The notes beneath the pieces are model-generated. The model searched no databases and was not told the DNA's origin. It worked only from the letters and a program-made list of their open reading frames with translations. Below, piece by piece: positions 32,920 through 62,275 of a stretch of 64,000 nucleotides of DNA (the first letter of the stretch is position 1; every line of letters starts with the position of its first letter). Origin of the DNA: Solen grandis (Eukaryota; Mollusca; Bivalvia; Adapedonta; Solenidae). The translations under genes were made by a program, and so were the position numbers. Where the stretch lies: positions 55,462,361 to 55,526,360 of the forward strand of contig CM037790.1 in NCBI GenBank assembly GCA_021229015.1. Direction: 5' to 3'.

Positions 32920-34150
32920 GCAAGTAATACTGTCAGAAGCCCCCATCGGTGAAAACCCCATGAAGAATTTGTGCCAGATAGAAACAAGAAAATAATGGAA
33001 ATATGTTATGATCCCCGAATTGCACTGACCTTTCATGCGTATATATGGTTGATGCACACGACACACCTTTATGGTATGACAAACACTTCTGTAAAGTTCA
33101 TGAAACTCCAAACATACATATGGAAGTTATAGAGCGGGCATGAAAATGTAGCCTATGAATACCAAAGAAAACTTCTAACAACTCCTATGACTTTGACCTT
33201 TCAACCATGCATATAGTTGGTGCACGTGACACATCTTTGTGTCAAAAGAAACACTTCTGTAAAGTCTTATGAAAATCGAAAAATAGATAGTGAAGCTATA
33301 GAGCGGACATTAAGATGAAGCCTATGAATACCAAAGGCAATTTCTAACAACGCCTGTGACCTAGACCTTTCAAGAGTGCATATGGTTGTTGATTTAACAT
33401 ATATACTTTTTTGTAAAGTTTAATGAAAATCTATCCAAAGATATGAAAGTAATACAACGGACACGAAGATGTAGCCTATAAACACAAAAAGAACTTCTAA
33501 CAACTCATGTGACCTTGACCTTTCAAGGACGTATATGGTTGATGCACATGAAACATGTTTGCGTCATAACAAACACTTCTGTAAAGTCTTATGAAAATCC
33601 AAACGTAGATACGGAAGTAAAAGAGCGGAAAAGAAATTAAAACCTATATACGACTACCAAGACAATATCTAGTAACAGCTGTAACCTTGACCTTTCAAGC
33701 ATGCATATGGTTGTTGCACCAACACACTTTTGTGTTATGACAAAACAAATATTTTATAGAGCGGACACGAATATGTAACCTATATTTTTAACAACTCCAG
33801 TGACGCTGATCTTTAACGGGCGCATATGGTTGATGTGTTCAACGCACCTGTGTTATGACAAACACATAAAGTTCTAGGAAAATCCATCCATTAATATGGA
33901 AGTTGTAGAGCAGAAACGAAGATATAGCCTCTGAACACAAAAGACAATTTCTAACAACTCCTGTGACCTTGACCTTGGGTTGGCTGCGCGTAACACCCTT
34001 GGGTTATGAGGAATACTTGTGTTCAGTTGTATTGAAATCCATCTATAAATGTCAAAGTAATGGAGCGGACACGGATCGACGGAGAGACGGATAGAAGGAC
34101 GAGCGCAAACCTATAGTCCTCAACCGGTTTCACCGGTGGGGACTAAGAAA
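32920..34150 (+). mobile_element. monomer-array element, seven ~165 bp units
   Basis: The 5' part holds AGCAAG and the arm CCCCCATCGGTG (32939-32951). Seven degenerate units follow, each with CTTGACCTTTCAAG, GCATATGGTTG and ACACTTCTGTAAAGT phrases (near 33030, 33200, 33366, 33520, 33690, 33810, 33975), then GAGACGG-type words. The 3' arm CACCGGTGGGGAC (34131-34142) complements the 5' arm. The layout matches 35391-36545, 47881-49214 and 53804-54694 although the monomers differ. Confidence 0.6.
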
Positions 34151-35390
34151 TATCCTTTGATATCAAAGAAAAGGTTGTGTACATTCTATCTTTCAGATTT
34201 ATAAGCCTACTAACAGAGTGTTGAGAACACCTCAGGTGTATTAATGTGCACATAAAACGTTGGCAAAGAACACCCCTGCTGTACTGGCTGTAATATGTTA
34301 AGGTGCACACGCAAGTTTTGCAATTAGTTTTTGCAGTAAGCAAAAGAGATATATCATTAAATATTCATATAAATTAAATATGTTTTCCATTGAATTTATA
34401 CTCAGTATTCGTTATGAATTGATTACCATGAACTAAAAATTGATTTAAGGAGATTTTATGGAATTCAGCATTGTGCATTGAAATTTAAAGCACATAAATG
34501 GTAGATTTAAAGAGTAAATTTATATATTGTGATTCAATTCTTCTTTCCATAAGTACTATGTAAATGACCAAGAAATAAGGGGAAAAGCAATAAGCCTAAC
34601 TGACATGCTGTAAGTTCCAAACACATTTGTATATTGTCTTTGCTCTTGAGAGGACCGAAAATCCTGTGTTCTTCCTATTCATTGTTTGATCATAAGCACC
34701 CCAAATACATCTAGACGAATAAATAAATATATGATATATAGTTTGCATCAGACATGATGATGTTGTGTACGGTTATCAACAGATCGAGGTTATTTTATGA
34801 AACTGTTCGTTACACCCAGCACTTACATGCAATCAGTACATATAACAGTTAAAACAATAATATGTTTTCTGTTATACTCTCATCATTAGTTTCCATCTCC
34901 TGAACTACTTTTCCGTATGACACACGACATTCTTTTACATACCAGATCTTTTTCTTTGAAAATCGCAATATCTAATATTTCAATTTTGAAATAAGAAAAA
35001 AAATGTTTAAGAAAAAAACAACATTATTCATATATATATCCAAAGCATTTATATTTCAATATATAGAATAGAACATATATTTATTTCAGACTAACACAGT
35101 ACATTGTCTACACACCCAAACATCACGAACAGATTTTCACGCGATACTGACATAAACATTACAACAGTTAAACGCAGAGTATATGTATATTTCAACGTGT
35201 AAATGAAGAGTAATAGAAAAAAAGATCAATGTTCACTGTACATTGTAACTCTAGAAAAAATATTGTGTATTTTGATATTTTAGTCAAATATGTTGCGGTT
35301 ACATCTAGGTTTAAAAGATTTAATGGATAATAAAAGCGCTAAATTACAAAGTGTTTTCTTATTTGTTTATTTGTCTATTCATCCATAGAT
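34151..35390. other. no gene recognised
   Basis: AT-rich intergenic DNA between the methyltransferase paralogues. No repeats or coding signals recognised. Confidence 0.5.
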
Positions 35391-36545
35391 AAAACATGAG
35401 GGTCATCATGGCCCTAGAACGCTCACCAGATTCTCATCAGCTTAATTAAACAATTCAGTTGAACCTTGATTATAATACAGTTTCAAAGTTTCTATACAGA
35501 CTTCAAAATAACTAACCGGCCATCAAAAGGACTCAATTATTGAGCAAATTACTTCAAAACATAGCTTGGCAGAGAAATCTAAACATCGTTCATTTTGTAT
35601 CTTTTATTTATACATATATTATTTGCATAGATCTTTTGACATGGTTTAAATTAAAAAAAAAAGAACAAAAACAACAAAACATTTTAAAACCACTGTTTTG
35701 CTATTATTTGCAATGTTTTCAAGAAACTTTTACCATATATTTATTAAATCAAACATTTCTACGATTTTATATATATGCTAACTAACAGAAATAAATTTAA
35801 TAAGGGAATTAATCAATACTCTATATCTATAAAGATCAAAATAAAATATTATTATCTCCCTTAGAAAAGAAAACCATTGCTGCTAAGCCTCATTTTTCGA
35901 GGAATCAACTTTTTTTCAGCAAATATTGTAGAGAAAATTAGGTGACCATTTGTGCTAATTACAGTTAAAATCTGATCATTGGTCAGAGAAGATGATTTTT
36001 GAATTTTTATATAGAGTATATTAGGAAACTGGCCAACCCTTTGGTCTCATTTTTCAAGGGATCAACTTTATTTTAGCAATTATGATAGACAGTAATGTGT
36101 TGACCATTTGTGGCAAAAGAAATAATTTTCTGACCATTTGTTCAAGAACATGATTTTTGAAATTTTCTTTATAGAGTATTAAGGAAATTTGCCAACCCCG
36201 TGGGGGCCTCATTTACAAAGGGATCAGATTAATTTAGCAATTTTGGTAGATAACTATAAGGTGACCATTTGTGCCAAGGAAAATTAAATTCTGCCCTTCG
36301 GTTTTAGAGGAAATGATTTTGATAAAGTTTTTATACAAAATGGTGTTGGTTGCGATGGCAACCAGAGCTCTGCATGGATCAAGTTTATTTTAGCAATTTG
36401 TTTTTGAGGTTCATCCAAGCATAATTCATGCCAAGTTTCATCAATTTCTTCTCAGCGGTTTCATAGAAGATGTCTTTTAAAGCAAATTATTGACGACGGA
36501 TGGAGCGTAATCATAATAGCTCACATTGAGCACGTTATGCTAAAA
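35391..36545 (+). mobile_element. monomer-array element with 5' GGGTCATCATGGCCC hairpin
   Basis: The 5' end AAACATGAGGGTCATCATGG (hairpin) is followed by the arm CGCTCACC. After about 450 bases come ~165 bp monomers with CCTCATTTTTCAAGGGATCA and GACCATTTGTGCC phrases. The 3' end ATAATAGCTCACATTGAGCA then AAAAA closes it. A 5'-truncated relative is at 46520-47022. No protein encoded. Confidence 0.65.
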
Positions 36546-38369
36546 ATGAATCCTGAAGGTTTTACATATAGTATCGATCTAATTACCTTACCCCTCATTA
36601 TCCATAACATGAACAAATGTATTTAATGTCATACGACTTGCAATATAAGCAAATTATTTTTATGTCTTGGAAGTCTTTTTTCATCAAATCTACCAATATG
36701 TATACGAGGACCGTAAAAAATACACATTCGAACCTAACATCATCAGTACCAAATTCAAGATAATTTTTGTATTCAGAATGATTCTTAGGCTGTTTATATT
36801 CTTCTAAGATGCTGATTCAATCTACTGTTCAAAACCATTCTTGCCTACAGCAGTCAATAACTATTTATCACATAAAAAATCTTAAGGTCGAACGAAACAG
36901 TATTTAAAAAAACATATCGGAACAGAAAAGCATAATATATAACCTGGCATACACTAGCAAAGCAAATTTATGTAGTCTACGATAAAAATATAATAATACT
37001 ATCCGATTGAACTATTCGATGCCAAAATTTAATTTTCCTAAAGAAACGATCAAGATATGGAGTCTATATAGAGAGAGTAGCATTTTTGAATTGAAATGTT
37101 AGTGGGAAAATGTGACCTGTCACTTGTGAATTTTGATTTTAACCCTTTTAAGTCTAACGAATTGAATCAACAAATCAAATAATGACTTCATCATAAAAAA
37201 CCTGAATCTTTACTTTGGAATATAAATGTTTTTGACATTCATTACATTAAAATAACGATTTTTTTCATTTAAGTTCATGTATTTAGGGCAAGGGCATTTT
37301 CTTTTCTTTTTGGGTTGAATATAGACAAAATCAGTTCTTGCTAGCTCTTTATGTACCAATACCCACACACAGGTTTTAAATTGAAAACTACCGACCGTAT
37401 AATGGCGGCAAAATTTATTTGTCTAGGGAACAATATCTAAGTTCGGGCAGAATCTGCTGACAACAGTGATAAACCCTTTCTCTGACCATACCATGTAGTA
37501 GTACAAAACGGTAAAATAATTAAAAAAATCAAGCCTATCGAATCCTTATTTTATTTCCAATTATTGTTTGTTGTTTCATTTCCAGTCATTATGTAAAGTT
37601 TAAAACAATTCTATTCAATACATTTTCACTATGCTTCAACAAATAAACATACTGCGTTTTTGTGTTGTTTTTTTTGTTTGTTTGTTTTTAAATTCTTTAT
37701 ATTCGCGTTTGTGACTGTAAGTTAAAAAAAACTGTTGCATAGAATTTCTAAAACTTCTATACAGTGACAGGAAATATAGTACCTAACATTGAGTTGAAAT
37801 TAAATGAGTTGTTGCTAGACCATAATGAGTTAACTGCTCCTGAAAATGACAAAATAGCAAATAAAATATAAATAACGCACTTTCAGGGGCAGATAACTAA
37901 ACAAGTAGAATTGTGACCCCCATTTTTTCTCATAAATTTGTTTCTAGTGTAATTCTCTATAATCATGAAAAATTGAATAAATTCTCAGTTTATGCAAATA
38001 AGTTGGCATTTATATTTGAATACTCTCCATGTTAACGTTTGAACATCGATGGTGTGGGAGAAATCTATAATAAATTAAGGTACGAGCGTTCAGATTTGTT
38101 TAAGTCAGGCAAGGAAAGGCTATCCTGCATCCAGTTGTACAATTTTAATTGTCTTTCGATCTAAACGATAAAACGGTAGTATATAACCTCGGTTGATGTT
38201 TTTAGAATAGCGTAGTCAGCAGCCTTTGGTTATCCGACGATGGCTATTTATATGTACTTGAGAGCATGGGTACTCGAATACTTGTTTGTATCCCAAGCCC
38301 CATTACATGCATACAAAATATATATTGGAAGATGCTTTTATATCCTTTTTTTCAAAATGAACTAATCTA
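36546..38369. other. no gene recognised
   Basis: AT-rich DNA downstream of the minus-strand methyltransferase exon. A possible distant polyadenylation signal on the minus strand lies near 37550. A short GTTTGTTTGTTT stretch is at 37674-37688. Confidence 0.45.
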
Positions 38370-38864
38370 CTAAGAAGCAGATGTCTTGCAAATAAACAAT
38401 GATAGACAGCCAAACGTTTCTGTATGGTCTTCCTCTCTCATCCACGCCTCAAGACGCCCAGCGTCTTTTAGTTCTTTCACATATTTTTCAACCATTTTTA
38501 ATTCTTCCGGTGTAGCATAATTCCAGTAGGAATTCCCTTTACGCCATTCCGCGCTCAGAGGGCCTTCAGCGTCAAAATAGTTGGACATAAAATCTGCCCC
38601 GAGAAGGTTCAGTTTTGTAATGCAATCATACTTGCAGAATTTAAATAAGTCCTGATAAGCCTCGGCAGACGGCATTACTTTATAGAACCTTGCAGTAAGC
38701 GATGGGCTTAATTTGCAGAACCAAAGCGCGTGTTGGAAGATATCTGGCAAGCAAGTTGTGACAATCAAAATCCCTCCAGGTCGCAGCACGCGCCGGGCTT
38801 CTAACAATGTAGCCCTGATGGTGGGATATCCAGTCTCGGCACTGTCACCAAAATGATGAAGCAC
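38370..38864 (-). CDS. last exon of a paralogous SAM-dependent methyltransferase (partial gene)
   Basis: Encodes 164 residues from the exon-3 Val (VLHHF) to ICKTSAS and a stop, colinear without gaps with exon 3 at 30658-31152. It has an intact acceptor on the minus strand (ATCTTTTAG/GTG at 38864-38865). It keeps VLRPGG, KYDCITKLNLLGADFM and YWNYATPEEL. Exons 1 and 2 (motif I and acidic loop) should lie at higher coordinates, but I could not find them on the minus strand up to 64000. The scaffold gap begins 344 bases away. It is either a complete gene with exons in the gap or elsewhere through misjoining, or a partial duplicate. The open frame argues against an old pseudogene. Confidence 0.8.
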   Translation of the reverse strand: MLHHFGDSAETGYPTIRATLLEARRVLRPGGILIVTTCLPDIFQHALWFCKLSPSLTARFYKVMPSAEAYQDLFKFCKYDCITKLNLLGADFMSNYFDAEGPLSAEWRKGNSYWNYATPEELKMVEKYVKELKDAGRLEAWMREEDHTETFGCLSLFICKTSAS

Positions 38865-39208
38865 CTAAAAGATTTCAGAAGTCCACTTAAATTTTGGACG
38901 AATCGGAAGCTTTGAAAATTCAAATTTATTATCGATTTATTTCAATAGATGACTTTTCTTTTTCTGTTTTACAATGTCCAAAATAGATCTATCTGTTTGA
39001 CAAAATCAAGTGTTTGCAACAAATTTAAGTGTTCGCTATGTCTTTTTTTAATACATGTACAAAAGTTCAAACAATTAATGTAACAAACTAATGACAAAAG
39101 GAGTGGGCCACAAATTTCTTACAACTTAATTATGGCTCTCCCCTGATAGTCATATGGGGAAGGTGCTTGGAAAGGTCTTAAAAAATATGTAGCATACAAA
39201 CGCACAAT

Positions 39209-39308
39209 NNNNNNNNNNNNNNNNNNNNNNNNNNNNNNNNNNNNNNNNNNNNNNNNNNNNNNNNNNNNNNNNNNNNNNNNNNNNNNNNNNNNNNNNNNNN
39301 NNNNNNNN
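39209..39308. other. scaffold gap, exactly 100 N
   Basis: One hundred unspecified bases, a conventional placeholder for a gap of unknown size. Order and orientation of the two sides are therefore less certain, which matters for the split methyltransferase gene. Confidence 0.98.
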
Positions 39309-40255
39309 CAAAAAGCACTTCAACCATTTGCACTATACCCTGAAAATAAAATAAAAAATTTAGTCATACTTTTTAATACTACCGTATTTGATTTGGTAAA
39401 TTGACTGGCATTTTGCCTGTGCACAAATGCCAGTTGATTACCAAAACATATCTACAAGTTTTATGATAAATGCATTTTTTTTTTTTCAAAGAAATAAAGA
39501 GTATGACTAAACTCTAATTTTTTTAATGTATATTAATGCATAAAGGGCATTTACCATTGTATTCCAAGTTCTGGTGACTGAATTCATGGAGCACGTCAAC
39601 AATTTGCATTTTTGTCAAAACAAAATCATGAAACAGATGCTAACCTTTTACATGATCAAATTTTACTCCTATATATAGGTGTACTTATTACATGTTTTCA
39701 ATTCATAAATATGTGGAAAGAATGCAAAATGATTACCAATAATATACAAAGGATATGAATTCTCGTCCAGTATTTGATTTTTTGATACCAATGCTTATTA
39801 TATTATACTAGGTTTTACAAGCAAGTAAATTGCATTTGATTTTAGGAGAAATGCACAAATTACATTTAAACTCATATATGTATTGTGTTACCACAAATAA
39901 CAGGGAAGCAGAACACTAAGTTCTTTGCTGAATATTAAATAAAGACAACAAATTGGCCGTGATATAACGCTATCAGAGGTTAGCAGGACCAGGTTAATTT
40001 ATCTGAGAAAACGTGAGTTACTGAATTTAGGATTAGATAAATATTTTTTCAATCAATATTTTATTAGATCAAGATAAGCACCTGAGCTTGTGCAATGAAT
40101 ATCAAGAAAAGCAGAGCTGAGCTGCAACATACTGATATATGAATATAATTAAACAAAATATTTTTTTTGCACAAAAAAAAAAGAACAAGCCTATTTATAA
40201 ATGTTTAGTCTGACATCATTGATTGAAATACAATAATATTTATAATCATAAAACA
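39309..40255. other. no gene recognised
   Basis: AT-rich sequence right of the gap. No trace of methyltransferase exons 1 or 2 on either strand. Confidence 0.5.
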
Positions 40256-40493
40256 GGGACCCATTTCACTAAACTTGTATGAAATCTTCGTAAGCGTAAA
40301 TTCACAGATGTAAAATAGTATTTTTCCTGTGATTTTTCTTTATAAAAGGTATTGTGATTGTATAATGCAATGAAGTGAGACAATTTCTCTCATGTTTTAT
40401 TGCGAAAATAAGGCATTATTGGCCACTATATAGAACAACAGACTTAAGACTAAGATTAAATTTGATCATACAAAGTTCAGTGAAATGGGCCCC
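40256..40493. mobile_element. 238 bp TIR element (CCATTTCACTAAAC ends)
   Basis: The left end GGGACCCATTTCACTAAAC and right end GTTCAGTGAAATGGGCCCC are inverted repeats of about 25 bases. The interior is AT-rich and non-coding. It resembles 45323-45557 in end sequence (TTTCACAAAAC). Confidence 0.7.
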
Positions 40494-41555
40494 AGATACG
40501 TTGCTTGTTTTTAACTGAAATTTCTGAATTCTTAGGCCTATAATTTGATAAAAAATTTCCAAGTCCAACAACCTTAATTAAAAAAAAAAAAGAGAAGGTA
40601 GGTAAACACAATCAGTAGTTAATCATACTTAAAATAGCTCAATATATGAAAATATGCAGATAAGAATCAAGAAAGTCTCAAATATTTAGAAATTTTCTAC
40701 CTCCACAGAAAAAAAAGCATAGAGAGGAGAAAAAATGCTGACTTCATCTAAAAAATATTTCAATATCTTGAAGCATGTAGAAAAAAAGTCCAGATTTTTT
40801 TTTTTTCTTAACGATAGACATGAGTAACAACACTACTGGTATTGTGCAGGGACTTAAAAACTAGTCCATCACCAAAATTGGGACTTTATCTAATGCTATC
40901 ACAGTATTAAAATGTAACATTTTATGTGGTATAACATTATATATGTATCAACATTAACAAATGAAAGACATGCAACAATTTCGTGTGACATTATTAAACA
41001 ATAATAACAAGGGTCAGGACTGCCACAAAATATGCCCATCACAGTATGGGGACTCTCAGAAATAGCTCAGAGAAACAAGCTATTGTCTCCTAAATCCCAT
41101 TAGTTAATGTTACTTATTAAAACAATCATGTTGAAACATTTCCATTAATTTGAAGGAAAATGTCTCTTTTGACTTATTCAAGTGTTCAAGTCCAAATTAC
41201 ATGATTTTGCTAGGTATTGAACTTAGCCAATATTTTAAAACTATTCACATTTCTTGCAATTTTGGTCAAGATCAGAAAAGAATGCCTAAAACTGGATGGT
41301 GTTGTCAGATCTGTAAAAAATTTCAAAGAGTTGGTCTATGAATAGCTAATCTTTTCTTAAAGTAGTTACATGCTTAATTTTGGTTCATAAACAAGAACAG
41401 TTTAGGGGACAAATAATGAAGACAAAGACCAGAGAGCTGTAATAGAAGTGATTGGATTCTGCAATGTTGCTGAAAAGATAAAAAATCTTGATTTTTCAAG
41501 AAGTATTTTTGAAAAATCATCTTTGAAATGCTATTCTACTGATATGGATTGTTCC
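40494..41555. other. no gene recognised
   Basis: AT-rich DNA with several poly-A and poly-T runs (40580, 40797). Short frames lack protein character. Confidence 0.5.
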
Positions 41556-41972
41556 TGTGAAGTTAGAGCCCGGACAATCACAATTTCAAGTATTTTGTGT
41601 ACGTCAAGGGCCATAACTTCTAAGTCATTCACACGATAATGCTGGATATCGAACTCATCCGCGATTTTATGGCCATGCACATGTGTGGAAAGTTTGAAAA
41701 GGATTGGGCAAAGTGTATTGAAGTTAGAGCCCAGACAATCACAATTTCAAGTATTTTGTGTACGTCAAGGGCCATAACTTCTAAGTCATTCACGCGATAA
41801 TGCTGGATATCGAACTCATCCACGATATTATGGCCATGCACATGTGTGAAAACTTTGAAAAGGATTGGGCTAACGGTATTGAAGTTAGAGCCCGGACAAC
41901 AAATGTTCCACGCCTGCCCGCACGCCGTGAGTGTTCACATAATACGCCCCATCTTAAGATGGGCGTATAAAA
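41556..41972 (+). mobile_element. monomer-array element, two ~160 bp units and a terminal hairpin
   Basis: Two near-identical units start with GAAGTTAGAGCCCGGACAAT (41560) and GAAGTTAGAGCCCAGACAAT (41720). They contain GTGTACGTCAAGGGCCATAA and GGCCATGCACATGTGTG. A partial third start at 41880 is followed by a strong hairpin at 41943-41968 (TACGCCCCATCTT against AAGATGGGCGTA) and AAAAAA. Confidence 0.65.
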
Positions 41973-42491
41973 AATAAGACATAATCAGACTGGTTTCTTT
42001 AAAGTACTATTGAACTATAAATGTCCATCAAAGTAAGGGGGAAGAAACCTTGTAGTATATAAAATATGAATGAATACTCAGTGTTACAAAGGTTAGCCTA
42101 AAGAAGAAAATACATTCATATATTGTGTGTGAGTAATTTTCATCCAATTTTAAAATCTATGAATTGAAGGTAAGTGGCAGGACTCATTCCAGTTAACAAT
42201 TCTGAATTGTCACTGTATATTAACAGTTTTATTCAAACAATACAATTACTGTAACTGGTAAACAAAATTAAGTTTTCTTAAATATACTTCACAAAAACTT
42301 TACTCAAATTGAAATTAAGCTTGTAGGAATACAATTGTATTTAGGCTTGTATTATGGAAAAGTGAACAGATATCACACAAAAATAGAAAAAGATAATAAT
42401 AATAAAATAAACAAATAATATGGAACAATATTCACCCTTATTCCCAAACTACTGAAACAATAACTTAAAACATTTAATTTTACAGAACGTA

Positions 42492-42731
42492 TTAACCCTT
42501 TCCCTCATATAGACTCATTTTGACGCACTCAATAGGTATCACAAAGCCTGATCTGCAGAAAACCACAGTTAAACCCTACCAAATTTATTTACAAAATCCT
42601 CATTTCCAGACCACTGAGGAGCAGTGAACAGCATAAAACCTGATCAGCCTGCGAGTTACTCACAGGCTGATCTGGTTTTATGCTGTTCGCATAGGTCTTT
42701 TCAACGGGTCCTCTATGAGGGAAAGGGTTAA
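42492..42731 (+). mobile_element. piggyBac-like MITE, copy 1
   Basis: TTAA flanks both ends (42492-42495 and 42728-42731). The terminal inverted repeats are CCCTTTCCCTCATA and TATGAGGGAAAGGG. Inside is a long hairpin (about 42626-42693) built from GAACAGCATAAAACCTGATC and its complement. TTAA target duplication plus CCC tips is characteristic of piggyBac transposons, so I infer mobilisation by such a transposase. No coding capacity. Confidence 0.75.
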
Positions 42732-42959
42732 AAGATTCTTGAAATTCAGGAATGTTTAGATCGCAACAATATACGTGTACAACATGCTTATCCACATTGT
42801 AACTGCTATGAGTGTATAATCATACATAAAGATATTGGTTCTTTACACATTTCAAAATGGTTGTTTTGCTAAATTCTGGATCAAATCACCCCCCTGTGAC
42901 AGTCGGGATAAATATTACAGTCGTACATAATATCACAACCAGAGATTTACAACCTCATA

Positions 42960-43170
42960 AAATACATCACTGTTTTAACTTTCTCATAGACTCATTTGGC
43001 ATCATAGGTACATAAGCATCTGCAGAACAAGTTAACCTTACAATTAATTATAAAAGCCTCTTCAGACACTGAGGAGCAGCGAACAGCATAAACTATAGCT
43101 GCAGTAACGAGCTGATCAGTTTATGCTGTTCGCATAGTTTTTCAGTGTCCTTAGGAAGGTTTGAGCTAAT
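42960..43170 (+). mobile_element. degenerate relative of the piggyBac-like MITE
   Basis: Keeps CTCATAGACTCATTTGGC, ATCTGCAGAACAAGTTAACC and GACACTGAGGAGCAGCG from the family. A perfect 16-base inverted repeat (43079-43094 and 43118-43133) flanks a 23-base loop. The outer TTAA ends are lost or altered. Confidence 0.55.
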
Positions 43171-43659
43171 ATAATTCTCCATCATAAATATACAAGTTTA
43201 CAATTTGTTTAAACTTTTTATTAAGGGAAACGAGTTTTCAAAAAAAATCTACAAAGTCCCTTTTGATAGTCTGTGGGGTTGCACTAGTGCTTTTCATCTG
43301 GAGAGGTCATGCTCCAACATGGATTCAAATCACTGACCTTCAGATCCGGAGTCAAATAAGTGAACACACAACTGACATATAATGGCCCCGCTGTCTTGCA
43401 TATTTAGCTTCTTGAGGAATATCAGGATGTTCGTTTGTAACAATTGAAAATAATGCAAACAAAATTAGAAGTCAATAACCTATTAATGCATTGGAAACCC
43501 GACACCCATGACTGCATCTTTCCATTCAACAGATTTTCCAAAGAATATACCAGAATGAAATATTCAACCTCCTAGTTTTGTTTCTTCTGTAACAGTGGCA
43601 GCCTTAAACTACCATCACTAAAGTTGATTAATACCCTCCACCCCCCTCCCACTTAGTCT

Positions 43660-62255
<18,596 letters not shown>

Positions 62256-62275
62256 ATCAAGTTTTTTTTTTTATC
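62256..62275 (-). other. WDR31: WDR31 5' untranslated segment with upstream splice acceptor
   Basis: On the minus strand TCTTTGTACAG/G ends at 62276, twenty bases before the ATG, suggesting a non-coding first exon further upstream. I could not place it or a promoter. Confidence 0.4.
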
